A stretch of DNA of 27,286 nucleotides, from the NCBI GenBank assembly GCA_900299205.1, contig OMIW01000173.1, positions 1 to 27,286 on the forward strand, written 5' to 3'. The first letter of the stretch is position 1; the number at the start of each line of letters is the position of its first letter. Below, in pieces: positions 1 through 9,178 of the stretch. Under the pieces are notes generated by a model that was given only the letters and a program-made list of their open reading frames with translations, did not search any database and was not told where the DNA came from. Made by a program: the position numbers and the translations under genes. The stretch is from Pseudomonadota bacterium (GTDB lineage: Bacteria; Bdellovibrionota_C; UBA2361; OMIW01).

Positions 1-591
1 CACCAAGGTGATCGGACTCACCTTTTCGATTACCTCGGCGCGCGCGTTATCGTGCTCGAACCTCAATCTGCTCTCGCCTCACACCTCATTAGTCGATTTA
101 GCAATAGAGAGAATATTCGAGTACTTGGCAACGCCGTTGGTGAACGGGTGGGAGAATCTCAAATTCATATTTGCGAGGAAGCAACGACTATCTCAACGCT
201 ATCGGAACATTGGAAAGAGGGCCGGTTCAGTGAATATAAATGGAATAGGTCTGAAACGGTACAGGTTATCACACTGGATAAGCTGATTAGTGATTGGGGC
301 AAGCCGCGATTTATCAAAATTGACGTCGAAGGATTCGAATATTCGGTATTGAGAGGGCTTACGACTCCCGTGCCACTTGTTTCCTTCGAATTCACGAAAG
401 AATTTATTCACCATGCGGAGTGGTGCATCAGTTATCTCTCAAAGCTTGGGCCGTATCGCTTCAACCTGGGAGAGGGGGAACATACGACGATGCTCTACAC
501 CCGATGGATGACCGGCAACGATATCATTCGTCATATCACATCCACGGCCAGCGACGATTATTGGGGGGATATTTATGCCCATCTCGACTAG
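1..591 (+). CDS. FkbM-family SAM-dependent methyltransferase (5' end outside window)
   Basis: The reading frame is open from the first base and ends at TAG 589-591, so the gene starts upstream; about 196 codons are visible. The fragment begins at the SAM-binding region (GDRTHLFDYLGARVIVLEPQ, with the acidic Glu that would bind the SAM ribose) and later has the FkbM signature IKIDVEGFEYSVLRGL around codons 104-119. Family knowledge: FkbM enzymes O-methylate sugars or similar acceptors and often lie in polysaccharide or secondary-metabolite loci, which agrees with the glycosyltransferase and export genes to its right. An internal GTG at position 49-51 or 52 is not a credible start because it would cut off the SAM-binding strand. 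The acceptor is unknown. No Shine-Dalgarno or start can be judged. Confidence 0.85.
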   Translation, partial: HQGDRTHLFDYLGARVIVLEPQSALASHLISRFSNRENIRVLGNAVGERVGESQIHICEEATTISTLSEHWKEGRFSEYKWNRSETVQVITLDKLISDWGKPRFIKIDVEGFEYSVLRGLTTPVPLVSFEFTKEFIHHAEWCISYLSKLGPYRFNLGEGEHTTMLYTRWMTGNDIIRHITSTASDDYWGDIYAHLD

Positions 592-874
592 TTTAGGAGG
601 GAAATAGCACCGCGCAGAGAACTACCATTACATTTTTTTCGGTGTCCCTGCGTGGTTGAAAAACAAATAGCGACTCGATGGCATCTCTCTAAAGCTTTCT
701 ATCGTCTGCCGAATGATCCTTTGTCAAGCGCGTGAGCATAATCACCAAAGCGCAATCCCGATCTGGGTTAGCCCTTTTTTATAATGGGACTCGTTTAGTC
801 TCTCGGCTCATGGCTCGAGCACAAATGTTTGGGGCTTTTGCAGCAAAAAAAATCCTCCCGTACGAAAGCACCCG
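592..874. other. Convergent intergenic region
   Basis: This gap lies between two converging genes, the methyltransferase and the GT4 glycosyltransferase. I see no credible coding sequence. A 9-bp stem with one G-T pair (ACCGCGCAG near 609 and CTGCGTGGT near 648) has a loop of about 30 bases and no T-tract, so it is not a good terminator. A short GGG-TTAG-CCC followed by six T near 763-780 could act as a weak terminator for the rightward gene, but the 3-bp stem is too short to call. Confidence 0.5.
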
Positions 875-2098
875 TTAGGTGACATGAGCGTACTGCAATC
901 CCATTCGCCCCTTTTCTGCCAGAAACTGCTCAGTCCGCTCGCGAAGGGCCCAATAAAAAGCCTGCCTTCGTCGTCTGAGCGGCTCTTCCCTAAAATCCTG
1001 AGCCCGAGCCACATTCCTTCGCGACATCGTCGAGAGCCGCTCAGGATCTGATGCCACCTCAATAATAAGATGTGCCAAGGCCGTGGAATCTCCGGGTGGT
1101 ACGAGGTCCTCGGAGGTCAGGAGCTCGGGAATACCACCAACGGAGGAGCCGATACACGGCAACCCGCGTGCCATCGCCTCGACCATCGCACGGGGGAGTC
1201 CCTCCTGAAACGAGGGCAGTACGAATATATCCGCCCTGTCGAGCGCATCTATTACTCCTCTTCGCGAGGAAATTTCCCCCATAAAGGTTACCCTTTCGCC
1301 GATACCCGCTTCCTCTGCCTGCCTCTGGAGCGATGCTTCATACTGCCCTCCTCCAACGAAAGTCAGGTGCGCATCGATCGATCCACACACCTCCGCAAGC
1401 GCCGACACCAAAATATGGGGTGCTTTGTAGAGCTGGTTCAGCCCCCCCACCATAATGATGTTGCACGGGCGGGGTGCAGTCTGAACGATTCGGGGCACTG
1501 TCAGAAATAAATCATCACTGAGCTCGAGGTCGGAAAATCCTGCCATTACCGTCTCATCTCCCCCCGGATAGCGACGTTGCAGCGACCGCTCGGTCACATA
1601 TCCGGCGGCCGCTGCCTCTCGACACGCACACCGAAGTGCCCAATACCCCTCCCATCGGAAGAAGGGGCGCAGGGGATGTTTCAGCGCTCCAGGTGCGAAG
1701 ACATCGTAGGGGTCAGCAACTACTTCAACACCATATGGATAACCGCGAGCTTTCACTGCATGTCGCATGATACTTCCTATGCGGGAGCCAAGACGGAGCA
1801 AAATCGCATCGCCCGGCCTAAATGCTGATATGATAGCTCTCTTTACTTCATTGCATCTGCGTAAATAGGCATACGGACCGACATAATAGGGAACCACCGC
1901 AGCAGAGACCTGCGGCCCGGTCGCCGGTCGCCATCCTTCAGGTGGCTCATCGACGGGAAGAGCTCGAGCAACGATCTGCACCTCATCAAACACCTCGAGA
2001 TATCGCTCCCAGAACGGATAGGCGAAGGTCGTTGCAGTCCACAATGATTTATCGGGCAGCACCCGAAAGCGATACTCAAGGGTTACCGTTGCTCGCAT
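875..2098 (-). CDS. GT4-family (GT-B fold) glycosyltransferase
   Basis: This 407-residue protein has the full architecture of a group-1 glycosyltransferase. The C-terminal nucleotide-sugar domain begins near residue 213 (IIMVGGLNQLYKAPHILV), continues with LTFVGGG near 245, and contains the EX7E motif E299-E307 inside FQEGLPRAMVEAMARG, followed by the GGIPELL loop. In this family EX7E contacts the donor sugar nucleotide, and the enzyme transfers a sugar to a glycan or lipid-linked acceptor in the cytoplasm. ATG 2098 is supported by an AGGAGG 6 bases upstream. It is the last gene of the leftward export operon, 51 bases after the BY-kinase, and so is likely co-expressed with polymer export. Donor and linkage cannot be told from sequence. 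Confidence 0.9.
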   Translation of the reverse strand: MRATVTLEYRFRVLPDKSLWTATTFAYPFWERYLEVFDEVQIVARALPVDEPPEGWRPATGPQVSAAVVPYYVGPYAYLRRCNEVKRAIISAFRPGDAILLRLGSRIGSIMRHAVKARGYPYGVEVVADPYDVFAPGALKHPLRPFFRWEGYWALRCACREAAAAGYVTERSLQRRYPGGDETVMAGFSDLELSDDLFLTVPRIVQTAPRPCNIIMVGGLNQLYKAPHILVSALAEVCGSIDAHLTFVGGGQYEASLQRQAEEAGIGERVTFMGEISSRRGVIDALDRADIFVLPSFQEGLPRAMVEAMARGLPCIGSSVGGIPELLTSEDLVPPGDSTALAHLIIEVASDPERLSTMSRRNVARAQDFREEPLRRRRQAFYWALRERTEQFLAEKGRMGLQYAHVT

Positions 2099-2104
2099 AG
2101 AGCA

Positions 2105-2110
2105 CCTCCT
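2105..2110 (-). promoter_or_regulatory. Strong ribosome binding site of the GT4 gene
   Basis: On the minus strand the sequence reads AAGGAGG, then TGCTCT, then ATG, which fixes the start at 2098. It is one of the few near-perfect Shine-Dalgarno sites in the window. Confidence 0.8.
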
Positions 2111-2149
2111 TCACCATGTGAAAAGACCGCGGCTGGCACCTCCACTCCA

Positions 2150-4522
2150 TCAATCTCCGATCACATACGATTCATATCCATAGTCGTCATACGCCAATCG
2201 CTGGGCGCGATCGAGATCAACGGCGTTCATGACCACCCCGATGACAGGTGCCCGTATACTCCGTAACCGTTCAAATGCCACACGAGCTCCCATCCGTTCC
2301 GTGACATGACTGCGGACAACCATGACAACCCCCTCAACCCATCGGCTCATCATTAATGAATCAGCGAAGGGAAGTATCGGTGGTGCATCAAGAATCAGAT
2401 GGTCGAACTGATCACTAAGAGCTTCGACAAGCTCTGCCATTTTGCGTGACCCCAGAAGCTCTCCTGGATTTGGCGCCGCGGGTCCAGCAACAATCACCGA
2501 CAATCCGGGAACCTCGGTCTCTCGAACCACATCACCAAGAGCCGCTTGTCCAACAAGATAATCGACTATTCCCTTCTCCCTATTGGGAATCTGGAACAGG
2601 CGGTGGAGCTGAGGATTGCGAATGTCGGTATCAATAATTACCGTTCGATATCCGGCCTGAGCGAGAACAATCGCGAGGTTCGCAGCTATCGTGGTTTTAC
2701 CCTCCCCCTTCTGCGCACTTGTAATCAGGACACTGCGCGGTGCATTTTCGGCAGAGCTAAGCAGAAGCGATGTCCGAATAGTTCGAAATGCCTCAGCAAT
2801 ACCGCCCATCGGCTGGCCAATGACAAAGAGCTCACGTTCTTCCGAAGCATTCTTGCTTATCGATTTATCTGACCCCCTGGTGATCAAGGCCATCACCCCC
2901 GAAGTCGGCGACGCTGATAAACCAACTTTCCTCGAAATAAGATCCGAGATCCGCTTCATCCCACACCCTCTTCCCTCATCCCCGAATCGCGGCACCACGC
3001 CGAGTAGGCCAATTCCAACTGACCCAAGCTCCTCTCCCTCTGAAATTGTCGTATCAAGCAGATATCGGAGGAGCGCGATACATCCGCCGAGTACTGCACC
3101 AAAGACCGTCGACAAGATCAGGATCGCCCCCGTTTTTGGACTTGAAGGAATGGAGGTCGCCACTGCTGGTTCGGTTATAATCACATTAGTGCTCGTTCCT
3201 GCTGCGGCTATCTGCATTCCCTTAAGTTGCCGAAGAACATTCTGGTGAAGATCCTTGAGAGAATCACAATCGCGTTGAAGAGTGTTGTACGCAACAAGCT
3301 TACGAGACGTTTCATGGTCGAGCGATTTCTGCTGCTCAATTTTGTCACCGAGAGAGGTCTCAGTCTGCTCTGCGCTCTTAAACTTCGCCTCAAGCGCCGC
3401 AAGTGCCTGCGCCCGTTGTGATCCAATTGTCGCCCTCAGGGATGATATTTTTGCCATTGCCTGAGCAACTGCAGGATAATCAGGGGTGAATCGACTGCGA
3501 AGATGAGCATACGATGCTTCAGCCCGTTCGAGTGCAGTGCGCAGATTCCTTATCGAGTCATCATCGACAATAGTCGATGGGACTCGCGAATTTGCCTTGA
3601 CCTCTGTGAGCAAAGTTCCCAGCCGTATGCGCTCTGAGGTTGCGCGGGCATGTTGCTCGGTCAGAGTCCTAATTTTTCTCGTGAGAAGTTCCCTTTCGTT
3701 CGCAATCGCGAACAGCTTGTGTTCCTCGGCATAAAGAGCGACTTGACGTTCAGCCTCTGCAACCTTTACTTGTAGCTCCTCTGCCTGTTGCTCCAGAAAG
3801 GTAGAGTTCTCAAGAATTGCCGATCGACGCACCCGCCGGAGTTCATCAATAAATGCTTCGCTGTGGGCGTTAGCAAGAACACTACTGAGCTCAGGATCTC
3901 TTGTCCGAACGGACACCCCAACGAGCGAGGTTTCCCTCACGGGATTCACCGAGACGAGCTTGAGGTACGACTTAATCTCGCCTACCGTATGAAAATACCC
4001 GTGAGGTATTGTCTCTCGGGAGCTCTGAGACCAACTCCATATCGAATTGAAAAACGATCTCTGCTTTGCAAGATACTTTTCGATCTCATCTGTAAGCTCC
4101 GGCCGAGAGAGAACCCTGTCTGCAATCGTCATACCTGAGATCGCTGCGATCTGTGTCTGCGTATAGGTTTGTTCCATTGATTGCTGGCGAAGCAAATCCT
4201 CAATCTCAGCGCCCGCGATAACCGGCGCGTAAGAACCGATACGAAGCTTTGCTTCGGAGGTATACAGCCGTGGCGCACTTGCCACGTAAAGAGCACCAAG
4301 AAATCCGGCTAATGCCGCACATCCGACGAGTATTCGCCAATCACGCCCGACAATACAGGCGAGATTAGGACCGTCCTCTGTCGAACTCCACCCTCGCGCT
4401 CCAGCCCAATCACATCCGTCACCCCATCCTGGCTCGGATCGAGGGACCCAGGTCACCGTATTCATAGGTGCTTGTACCTGTCGTCCTCCGCTCCATCTCT
4501 CTGGATATGCATTGACCGCCAT
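2150..4522 (-). CDS. wzc: Polysaccharide co-polymerase / BY-type tyrosine autokinase (Wzc-like)
   Basis: This 790-residue inner-membrane protein fuses a Wzz-type chain-length domain to a cytoplasmic tyrosine kinase. Membrane helices lie near residues 63-83 and 466-487, with a long coiled-coil periplasmic region between them (about 230-440). The kinase shows the EX2RX2R motif (EAFRTIR, 577-583), Walker A (SAQKGEGKTT, 602-611), Walker A' (VIIDTDIR, 628-635) and Walker B (LILDAPP, 709-715). It ends in a tyrosine cluster at Y778, Y781, Y783 and Y786, the usual autophosphorylation site. Family knowledge: cycling of this phosphorylation controls polymer length and export with Wza. The gene follows the Wza-like gene by 58 bases. 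ATG 4522 has GGGAG only two bases upstream, and the first 55 residues are Trp-rich and atypical, so a later start is possible. No Wzb-type phosphatase is visible. Confidence 0.93.
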   Translation of the reverse strand: MAVNAYPERWSGGRQVQAPMNTVTWVPRSEPGWGDGCDWAGARGWSSTEDGPNLACIVGRDWRILVGCAALAGFLGALYVASAPRLYTSEAKLRIGSYAPVIAGAEIEDLLRQQSMEQTYTQTQIAAISGMTIADRVLSRPELTDEIEKYLAKQRSFFNSIWSWSQSSRETIPHGYFHTVGEIKSYLKLVSVNPVRETSLVGVSVRTRDPELSSVLANAHSEAFIDELRRVRRSAILENSTFLEQQAEELQVKVAEAERQVALYAEEHKLFAIANERELLTRKIRTLTEQHARATSERIRLGTLLTEVKANSRVPSTIVDDDSIRNLRTALERAEASYAHLRSRFTPDYPAVAQAMAKISSLRATIGSQRAQALAALEAKFKSAEQTETSLGDKIEQQKSLDHETSRKLVAYNTLQRDCDSLKDLHQNVLRQLKGMQIAAAGTSTNVIITEPAVATSIPSSPKTGAILILSTVFGAVLGGCIALLRYLLDTTISEGEELGSVGIGLLGVVPRFGDEGRGCGMKRISDLISRKVGLSASPTSGVMALITRGSDKSISKNASEERELFVIGQPMGGIAEAFRTIRTSLLLSSAENAPRSVLITSAQKGEGKTTIAANLAIVLAQAGYRTVIIDTDIRNPQLHRLFQIPNREKGIVDYLVGQAALGDVVRETEVPGLSVIVAGPAAPNPGELLGSRKMAELVEALSDQFDHLILDAPPILPFADSLMMSRWVEGVVMVVRSHVTERMGARVAFERLRSIRAPVIGVVMNAVDLDRAQRLAYDDYGYESYVIGD

Positions 4523-4580
4523 AGCTCCCTCGCTTCGCTTTTGTCATCGGCATCCAGTCACCCTTATCGTGTGGTCTCCT

Positions 4581-5648
4581 CTACTGTACGACACTCACGT
4601 TAAAGATTCTGTTGAGTACCTCCACAACCTGTCGTGTCATAAAACGGCCCTGTGCGCTCGGGATTCGTACAACATCCCCGTTTCGCAGCCGAATATCGTG
4701 TGTATTCTTGAGGGCAACATCCTGCAGATTGCATGCAAGCACCGCCTTACGACCACTACCCACTTCCCTAATTACTTCGACGCGCTCGACATCAGCGGAA
4801 TAGGTAATACCTCCGGCAGCAGCCAATGCGCCTACCATCGACTCCTTTGAAGACAGGGGATACGAACCGGGCCTGACCACTTCGCCATCAACCTGAACAT
4901 TTCCCGCCTCGGGAATAACAATAGTGTCGCCTGCGATAAGGGGAATATGGATAGGCACCGTGCCACTTGAAGTCCCGAGGAGATCCTCAATATCGATCTC
5001 GATACTCGGCGTGCTGGATAAACGAGAGCCCCCATCAGCTCGTGGATCTCCGGGAGCAGCATGATTTGCTGGAATGAGCAGAACATGCCCGGCAGCACGG
5101 GCTGTACGACCGCCCGCTTCCGAAAGGATCTGAACCAAGGATGAGGTCCCTTGTCGAAGCGGATAGACCCCCGGCTTTGCAACCTCACCAATCACCGATA
5201 CCCTTTTTCCTTCGTAGCTGTTGATTGCAACCGTGACTGCTGGAGCAACAACATACCGTCGGAGTCGCTCTGCAATGATGCTCTGGAGATCAGACTCGCT
5301 CAGCCCCTGAGCCGTCACGTCACCGATAAGAGGAACAGCGATCATACCGTCAGGTCTCACCCGGGCTGAAACAGTCAACTCGGGAAGATCAAATACCCGA
5401 ATATCAACGATATCACCGGGACTTACCTGATAGCTCGCCACTGCATCCTGTGTCAGCAACGGGGCCCGCTCAACCAGAAGCGTCTGAAGTTCATTCCGCT
5501 CCTGACGCTCAATCGCAAAAAACTCCGCCTCACCCCCGACATCACCCGGCTCGACCGAACGGGGAGGAACAAAACGCAAACAGGCAGAGCAAATCATGGC
5601 TCCGAATGACAGTGCTAATAGGCTGAACCGCCATGAACGATTGACCAC
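4581..5648 (-). CDS. wza: Outer-membrane polysaccharide export lipoprotein (Wza-like, Poly_export plus SLBB)
   Basis: This 355-residue protein starts with a lipoprotein-type signal (hydrophobic residues 8-19, then CSAC, likely lipidated at C23; the lipobox lacks the usual Leu at -3). A Poly_export domain runs from about 70 to 145 (YQVSPGDIVDIRVFDLPEL; VRPDGMIAVPLIGDV). Two SLBB-type repeats follow, near 148-182 (VSVIGEVAKPGVYPL) and 251-295 (VQVDGEVVRPGSYPL). The C-terminal helix (RQVVEVLNRIFNV) resembles the segment that forms the outer-membrane helical barrel in Wza. Family knowledge: it is the outer-membrane channel that works with Wzc. The start is GTG 5648, with GAGGAAGG six bases upstream. 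It lies 45 bases after the PEBP gene and 58 before the kinase, in one leftward operon. Confidence 0.92.
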   Translation of the reverse strand: MVNRSWRFSLLALSFGAMICSACLRFVPPRSVEPGDVGGEAEFFAIERQERNELQTLLVERAPLLTQDAVASYQVSPGDIVDIRVFDLPELTVSARVRPDGMIAVPLIGDVTAQGLSESDLQSIIAERLRRYVVAPAVTVAINSYEGKRVSVIGEVAKPGVYPLRQGTSSLVQILSEAGGRTARAAGHVLLIPANHAAPGDPRADGGSRLSSTPSIEIDIEDLLGTSSGTVPIHIPLIAGDTIVIPEAGNVQVDGEVVRPGSYPLSSKESMVGALAAAGGITYSADVERVEVIREVGSGRKAVLACNLQDVALKNTHDIRLRNGDVVRIPSAQGRFMTRQVVEVLNRIFNVSVVQ

Positions 5649-5692
5649 GACACACCTTCCTCACAAAAAAGGGACGAACCGTGATACTTTTT

Positions 5693-6175
5693 TTACCGCT
5701 CGTTCCTTACTTTCTGATAAACCCCCACTATCATTGCGGTGCCGAGAATATGGCCCTCCATCGCCGCCATCAAATCACTAGCTCTGGGATGACTGAGATC
5801 AGCTAGCTCGGTGTCAAGTGCGTACAGCTTGAAGAAATAGCGATGCTCTCCAATGGGTGGACACGGACCGCCGTAGGCAGCCCTTCCCCAATCGTTACGT
5901 CCAGTAAGAACTCCATGAGGCAGATTCTCACTTCCGCGCTCAGGAAACTCTGTAACTGAGGGAGGAATGTTATAGACGACCCAATGCACCCAGACCCGTA
6001 CCGGCGCTGCGGGGTCGGGCACATCAGGATCATCAACAATAAGAGCGAGGGTTTTTGTGCCTTCTGGCACTCCGTGCCACGAGAGTGGTGGCGAAATATC
6101 CTCACCCTCACAGGTGTACACCGTGGGTATTGAGCCGTGGTGGGAGAAGGCCCCCGATTGAAGAAAAAAATTCAT
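5693..6175 (-). CDS. YbhB/YbcL-family PEBP-like protein
   Basis: With the start at ATG 6175 this is a 160-residue phosphatidylethanolamine-binding-protein-like domain, close to the length of E. coli YbhB (about 158). Family hallmarks are YTCEGEDISPPLSW near the N-terminus, the DDPDVPDP ligand-pocket motif, VHWVVYNIP, and the PPIGEHRYFFKLYALD block. The frame stays open upstream (GTG 6283, ATG 6217), adding residues with no family match. ATG 6175 is preceded by a G-run four bases away and matches the family N-terminus, so I prefer it. No clear signal peptide is present, so it is probably cytoplasmic. It is first in the operon with wza- and wzc-like genes, 45 bases before the former. The biochemical role of bacterial PEBP proteins is poorly known; I assign none. 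Confidence 0.88.
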   Translation of the reverse strand: MNFFLQSGAFSHHGSIPTVYTCEGEDISPPLSWHGVPEGTKTLALIVDDPDVPDPAAPVRVWVHWVVYNIPPSVTEFPERGSENLPHGVLTGRNDWGRAAYGGPCPPIGEHRYFFKLYALDTELADLSHPRASDLMAAMEGHILGTAMIVGVYQKVRNER

Positions 6176-6297
6176 AACACCCCCCGAAACCGTATTCGTG
6201 TTTGCTTCAGCTGCCATCACGACGAGCGTCTTCACCAAAGAAATAGGGGAACGCAGAGAACCGGCCGTCGATGGCCTATCCACACGATTGCGCTCTT

Positions 6298-6320
6298 TTG
6301 CCAGTCGGGCAACCTTTTTT
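6298..6320 (+). terminator. Possible hairpin with T-tract in the leader of the P1B ATPase gene
   Basis: TTGCC (6298-6302) pairs with GGCAA (6308-6312) across a 5-base loop and is followed by CC and six T (6315-6320). The form is that of a short intrinsic terminator reading rightward, but no rightward gene lies just upstream. If real it would act as an attenuator 130 bases before the ATPase start, or stop antisense transcription into that gene. The stem is only 5 bp. Confidence 0.25.
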
Positions 6321-6450
6321 CGTTTAGGTCAACCAATTAAATTTTTCTCAGATGTAAATTGAACGAAAACCGCATTGAGACATATTTCTGTTTGATACTC
6401 AGTGGAACAACCGATACACTCTGCGGGGTCCCCTATTTCGCGTCCTCACC

Positions 6451-8349
6451 ATGAACTCAACTCCATCGACGACCGCATCCCAACCACTTTTGCGAATATC
6501 TCTCCATGATCTTCGGACCTGGCTCGTTACCAAGGAGGGAATCCTTGTTGCCGCCTCGCTTCTCGCAATAGTCGGGGGGATCCTTCTTCGCATCGGTGGA
6601 CTACATGAGCAGGAACGTATCCTCCTTACCGGCTCACTCTCACTATGTGGCATCATCATCGGGTATGATCTCCTTCGCGACGTCGTTGCAAGAGAGTTTT
6701 CTTCAGATTTCCTCGCGGGTATATCAATCGTCACGGCCGCTCTTCTCCACGAATACTGGGCGGCGGTGCTTGTTGTGTTCATGTTGTCAGGAGGCCAGAG
6801 CCTAGAGCGGTTTGCCATGCGGAACGCGTCAGCGATCCTCGCCGCCCTTGCACAGCGGATGCCACATCACGCGCGTAGGCGGGTCGGTTCAAAGATTGAA
6901 GAGATATCGCTCGATGACGTGCAGATCGGTGATGTAATCGAGATACATCCTCATGATATTTGCCCGGTTGACGGAGTAGTTATTGAGGGCCGCAGCTCGA
7001 TGGATGAGGCATTCCTTACTGGAGAGCCTTATGTTATGCCAAAGGTAGGCGGTTCGACCGTCATATCGGGAGCGATAAATGGGGAGGGCCTGCTGACGAT
7101 CAAGGCAACCGCTCTTGCGCGCGATTCACGGTACCAGCGAATCGCCGGTGTTATCGAACAACAGGCGACCCGACGGGTACGAATCAGGCGAATCGCTGAT
7201 TCAATAGCGAGTTGGTATACCCCTTTCGGACTCCTGATTGCTCTCGGCGCGGGTTTTATATCGGGAGATCCCGTCCGTTTTCTGGCGGTGCTCGTCGTCG
7301 CTACTCCGTGTCCTCTCATTATCGGGATACCGATCTGCATCATTGGGGCAGTCTCCTCTGCAGCTCGCCGAGGCATCATCATTCGCGACACCTCGGCGCT
7401 TGAAACGGCGACGACCTGCTCCGCGATGATACTCGATAAGACCGGAACATTAACGGCGGGGAAGCCGAGTGTCACCTCGGTTACCCTCTACGGAGCGTGG
7501 CAAGAGCTTGAAATCTTCTCGCTCCTCCGATCACTCGAACAGTATTCAAAGCACCCTCTCGCAACGGCTATTGTCGATTATGGCGAGAAGCTCGGCGTTG
7601 CAACCCGCGAGGTTAGCAATGTCTCCGAGCAGGCAGGAAGAGGGCTTATTGGGGAGGTCAGTGGGTACCGGATCGTGATCGGACAGTGGTCCTCGCTCAC
7701 CGAAGCAGGCGTTTCAATTCAAGAGAATCCGATAGGACCAGCGTGTGGGGTTATCATTAACGACCGACCGGCGGCACTCATTACCTTTAGGGATATTCCT
7801 CGAAAAGAGAGCCGTCCCTTTGTCGAGCACCTCGCCCAGCACCATGGTATATCCCGAGTTATGATGCTATCCGGCGACCGCGACGCAGAAGCTCAGTATC
7901 TTGCGAGCCTCGTCGGGATTAACGAGGCTCAGGGGGGACTTTCTCCCGAAGAAAAGCTCAGCACCCTCGCTTCCGTCCAGCAAACGCATCGGACGATATT
8001 TGTTGGAGACGGCATCAACGATGCACCATCGCTTCAAGCAGCAACCGTGGGAATCGGGCTGGGAAATAAGAGCGATATTATCGGTGAAAGCGCCGATGTC
8101 ATTATCCTCGATCCCTCCCTCGAGCGGGTTGATGCGTTTCTCCATCTCTCCCGCCATGTCCGACGGATCGCTTTCCAGACTGGAATCGGTGGCATCGCGC
8201 TCAGTGTTCTTGGCATGGTAGCCGCCGCATGCGGCTACCTGCCTCCCGTCGCCGGAGCATGCGTCCAGGAGGCGATAGATCTCGCCGCCATCATTAATGC
8301 TCTTCGCACAACATCACCACGGATGACCGAGGGCGATCGGTTTGGGTAG
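6451..8349 (+). CDS. P1B-type heavy-metal-transporting ATPase, TPC(X)6P type
   Basis: This 632-residue P-type ATPase has the whole catalytic core: LTGEP near 189-193 in the actuator domain, the transmembrane metal-site motif TPCPLIIGIP (TPC at 285-287, with Pro six residues after the Cys), the phosphorylation site DKTGTLT (D329), the P1B-specific HP dipeptide (KHPLATA, 367-373) and GDGINDAP (519-526). It has no N-terminal HMA metal-binding domain; residues 1-30 carry no CXXC. Family knowledge: SPC or TPC motifs mark P1B subgroups distinct from the Cu and Zn/Cd CPC pumps and are usually linked to Co, Fe or related cations, but the motif alone does not settle the metal. The ATG at 6451 has no recognisable Shine-Dalgarno. 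It stands alone, divergent from the export operon and convergent with phoU. Confidence 0.92.
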   Translation: MNSTPSTTASQPLLRISLHDLRTWLVTKEGILVAASLLAIVGGILLRIGGLHEQERILLTGSLSLCGIIIGYDLLRDVVAREFSSDFLAGISIVTAALLHEYWAAVLVVFMLSGGQSLERFAMRNASAILAALAQRMPHHARRRVGSKIEEISLDDVQIGDVIEIHPHDICPVDGVVIEGRSSMDEAFLTGEPYVMPKVGGSTVISGAINGEGLLTIKATALARDSRYQRIAGVIEQQATRRVRIRRIADSIASWYTPFGLLIALGAGFISGDPVRFLAVLVVATPCPLIIGIPICIIGAVSSAARRGIIIRDTSALETATTCSAMILDKTGTLTAGKPSVTSVTLYGAWQELEIFSLLRSLEQYSKHPLATAIVDYGEKLGVATREVSNVSEQAGRGLIGEVSGYRIVIGQWSSLTEAGVSIQENPIGPACGVIINDRPAALITFRDIPRKESRPFVEHLAQHHGISRVMMLSGDRDAEAQYLASLVGINEAQGGLSPEEKLSTLASVQQTHRTIFVGDGINDAPSLQAATVGIGLGNKSDIIGESADVIILDPSLERVDAFLHLSRHVRRIAFQTGIGGIALSVLGMVAAACGYLPPVAGACVQEAIDLAAIINALRTTSPRMTEGDRFG

Positions 8350-8512
8350 GTCCCTATGGCTGACCACCCGATTTTTAAAGAAAAGGAGCTGGCTCAGGGC
8401 TCTGAGGCGGATTGCGGATCAGCAAAAGTCATGACCGTTCCCTAGGATTTCGTAATTGTCGGTTAAGATCCCCATTTTTGGGTCGGAGCGCTCTGACCTC
8501 CTCAAGAATGTA

Positions 8513-9178
8513 TCACCAGGCCTCATCAACCCGATGCCGGACAATTTTGCCCTCCATCATATACACGACATCCTCGGCGATATTGGTGCAGTGGTCACCG
8601 ATCCGCTCGAGGTTGCGCGAGACTGATAAGTAGTGGAGGAGCGGGTCTAGATCGTTAGGGTTATCTTTTATCAGCTGTTTAATCGCTCGATAATTCGCAC
8701 GATTAAGATCGTCAAGTGCTTCGTCGGAGCGGATTACCTCGAGTGCCCTCTTTGTGTCGAGCTCGACAAGGGAAGCGAGCGCACCTCGGAGCATCCCCTT
8801 CGCCGCGGCGAACATGGGGCCAAAATCTATTGGCTCGGTGGGTCGGGGAAGAGCAGCGAGTCCCTTTGCTCGTGATGCAATATTTCCTGCAAGGTCGCCG
8901 ATTCTCTCCAAGTCGCTATTTAGTTTGAGAATGGCGACCAAAAATCGAAGGTCGATCGCGACCGGTTGATATAATGCCAAAATCTTCAGACACTCCTCTT
9001 CAACCAGAACTTCGCGCTGATCTATCGTGGTATCCTCGTCGATGACAAGCTGGGCAAGTGCTGGATCGCACTCCTCGACCGCACGTATCGCTCGATACAC
9101 GCTCTCCTCGACGAGTGCGCTCAGCCCGAGTACGCCCTCTTTCAGTCTCTCAATTTCCCGATCTAAATGTCGCGTCAT
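8513..9178 (-). CDS. phoU: Phosphate uptake regulator PhoU
   Basis: This 221-residue, all-helical protein has two PhoU repeats. The start is typical ([20 protein letters not shown]) and each repeat has the conserved acidic/Asn pattern: [16 protein letters not shown] in the first and [19 protein letters not shown] in the second. Family knowledge: PhoU binds metal clusters through these motifs and links the PstSCAB transporter to the PhoR kinase, restraining phosphate uptake when phosphate is plentiful. Its ATG overlaps the pstB stop by four bases (ATGA), so the two are translationally coupled. Length is standard. It is the last gene of the operon; no phoR or phoB lies in the window. Confidence 0.96.
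   Translation of the reverse strand: MTRHLDREIERLKEGVLGLSALVEESVYRAIRAVEECDPALAQLVIDEDTTIDQREVLVEEECLKILALYQPVAIDLRFLVAILKLNSDLERIGDLAGNIASRAKGLAALPRPTEPIDFGPMFAAAKGMLRGALASLVELDTKRALEVIRSDEALDDLNRANYRAIKQLIKDNPNDLDPLLHYLSVSRNLERIGDHCTNIAEDVVYMMEGKIVRHRVDEAW

Noticed and set aside
8350-8512. Bidirectional terminator between the P1B ATPase and phoU
   Set aside because: Short stems exist (CTCAG-GGCT-CTGAG near 8396-8409; CCCA-TTTT-TGGG near 8472-8483), but none is followed by a T-tract in the needed direction.
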